From: HGM04593 sp045588345
GTDB lineage: Bacteria > Bacteroidota > Bacteroidia > Bacteroidales > Bacteroidaceae
DNA: 14,294 nucleotides
NCBI GenBank assembly: GCA_045588345.1
Contig: JAZNDZ010000036.1
Span: forward strand, 1-14,294
Direction of reading: 5' to 3'
Below are positions 13,105 through 14,294 of the stretch, in pieces. How positions within the stretch are numbered: position 1 is the first letter of the stretch; each line of letters begins with the position of its first letter. Position numbers and translations under genes: made by a program. Under the pieces are notes generated by a model that saw nothing but the letters and a program-made list of their open reading frames with translations, was not told the origin of the DNA and ran no database searches.

Positions 13105-14294
13105 ATGAAAACAATCATTCTAAATCAACGTAAAGAACGTGATGAACTGATGTCACGCCCTTATTTAATACGAAGAAGTAATCAAGATACAGATTTATTG
13201 TTAAACAGTAGTTTGATAAAGTTGATAACCGGTCCCCGACGAGTTGGTAAATCTACTCAAGCATTATTGATGCTTAGAGATAAGAATTTTGCCTACTTGA
13301 ATTTCGATAATTACTCGTTGTTGGAAGCATGGGATGTAAACCTTGTTATGCGAATGCTGGATGATATTTATCCTGGTTATGAATATATTTTGTTAGATGA
13401 GGTTCAGAACTTGAATGGGTGGGACCTGTGGGTCAGTGAACTCTACAGATTGGGAAAGAATCTTGTAATAACTGGTAGTAATGCTAGAATGCTAAGCAGT
13501 GAAATGGCTACAGTTCTCACTGGAAAATATCTTCAAGTGGAAATGTTGCCATTTAGTCTTGAGGAGTTTTTCGACTGGAACAAACTGGATCTTCACATGC
13601 TTAAGCCGGAAGATATAACGAATTCATTTGTATTGACAGATGATTATCTTAGAAATGGCGGTTACCCTGAAGTGGTGGCTTCACGTCAATTGACTCGTAG
13701 TTATCTTGACACCTTGTTTGATTCTATCATATGGAAAGATGTGGCCAAACGTCATAATGTCCGCAATGTAACTGATTTGAATAATTTAGCCATATATCTT
13801 GTGTCCAACTTTTGCAATCCGGTTAGTGCAAATGATTTAACGACAGAACTTGGATTCTCTAGTGTAAATACGACCAAGAAGTATATGGATTACTTGCATG
13901 AACCATACCTTTTCTATTATTTATCACGCTACAACAATAAACTCAAGTTGATGAAGAAGGCACCAAGAAAAGTGTATGTGGTTGACAATGGATTTGTTGC
14001 ATCCAAAGCATTCTCTTTGAGTGACAACTTAGGACGTTTGCTGGAAAATCAAGTGTTCATAGAACTTGTACGCCGAGGCTACGATGTTGAAAGAACAATG
14101 TTCTATTATCGTTCACGAAACGATAAGGAAGTTGATTTCGTTCTTCGCAAAGAAGCGCATATAGAACGCTTGGTACAAGTTTGTTATGATATGAGCAATC
14201 CAAAAACAGAGAAGCGTGAAGTGGATAGTATAGTTGAATGTGCTGGAGAATTAAAATGCGACAACCTTGTAATCGTCACTAATAATGATAAGCG
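13105..14294 (+). CDS. AAA+ ATPase with DUF4143 domain (partial, runs off window)
   Basis: An open frame of at least 396 codons with no stop before the window end. Residues 43-51 are the Walker A motif GPRRVGKST, followed by YILLDEVQN (Walker B, Asp98-Glu99) and ITGSNARML, a sensor-like motif. After a winged-helix-like stretch (PVSANDLTTELGFSSVNTT) comes a DUF4143 C terminus, with LLENQVFIELVRRGYDV and later KEVDFVLRK. This region resembles the PD-(D/E)XK nuclease fold, here with Glu in the LEN helix, Asp in EVDFV and Gln in LVQV. The family (the AAA_14 plus DUF4143 group) is abundant in Bacteroidales and its biological role is poorly known. The ATG is preceded by TAAG and is the first Met of the frame. 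The A+T-rich codon choice differs from the glycan genes to the left, which suggests an accessory gene. Confidence 0.9.
   Translation, partial: MKTIILNQRKERDELMSRPYLIRRSNQDTDLLLNSSLIKLITGPRRVGKSTQALLMLRDKNFAYLNFDNYSLLEAWDVNLVMRMLDDIYPGYEYILLDEVQNLNGWDLWVSELYRLGKNLVITGSNARMLSSEMATVLTGKYLQVEMLPFSLEEFFDWNKLDLHMLKPEDITNSFVLTDDYLRNGGYPEVVASRQLTRSYLDTLFDSIIWKDVAKRHNVRNVTDLNNLAIYLVSNFCNPVSANDLTTELGFSSVNTTKKYMDYLHEPYLFYYLSRYNNKLKLMKKAPRKVYVVDNGFVASKAFSLSDNLGRLLENQVFIELVRRGYDVERTMFYYRSRNDKEVDFVLRKEAHIERLVQVCYDMSNPKTEKREVDSIVECAGELKCDNLVIVTNNDK

Overview
The window looks like a chromosomal segment of a Bacteroidales bacterium (Bacteroides/Prevotella-like). This rests on Bacteroidetes-style promoter boxes (TAnnTTTG), weak ribosome binding sites, a BspA-type leucine-rich-repeat surface protein, a GH20 lipoprotein, a secreted S1 sulfatase, and two secreted proteins ending in tails that resemble type IX secretion sorting domains. 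No species can be named from the sequence alone.

Layout. Positions 159-1439 (minus) encode serine hydroxymethyltransferase (glyA), a housekeeping gene. From 1604 to 10399 four plus-strand genes encode exported proteins: a GH20 beta-N-acetylhexosaminidase lipoprotein, a BspA-like LRR protein, a 961-residue multidomain protein with lectin-like modules and no recognisable catalytic domain, and a serine-type sulfatase. The enzymes suggest removal of N-acetylhexosamine and sulfate from host-type glycans such as mucin or glycosaminoglycan; that role is inferred. There is no SusC/SusD pair, so this is not a classical polysaccharide utilisation locus. A perfect palindrome at 10414-10445 separates this block from a convergent two-gene minus-strand unit: a DUF3108 exported protein followed, 15 bases later, by a short radical SAM/SPASM protein.

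From about 12.2 kb rightward the DNA becomes visibly more A+T-rich. It holds an orphan minus-strand terminator, a dead IS3-family transposase, and the start of an AAA+ ATPase of the DUF4143 type that runs off the window end. This part looks like a mobile or accessory region.

The most striking observations are structural. (1) The dead transposase carries an exact in-place micro-inversion of about 70-75 bp: reverse-complementing 12667-12741 restores a conserved part of the transposase in frame. (2) A roughly 80-bp dispersed intergenic repeat with hairpin potential occurs twice (40-118 and 5555-5634) after unrelated genes. (3) A GTCAT...ATGAC imperfect inverted repeat lies between the lectin-like gene and the sulfatase. 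(4) Three tandem copies of a 10-mer lie upstream of the lectin-like gene. (5) A 9-bp perfect inverted repeat sits just upstream of the ATPase gene.
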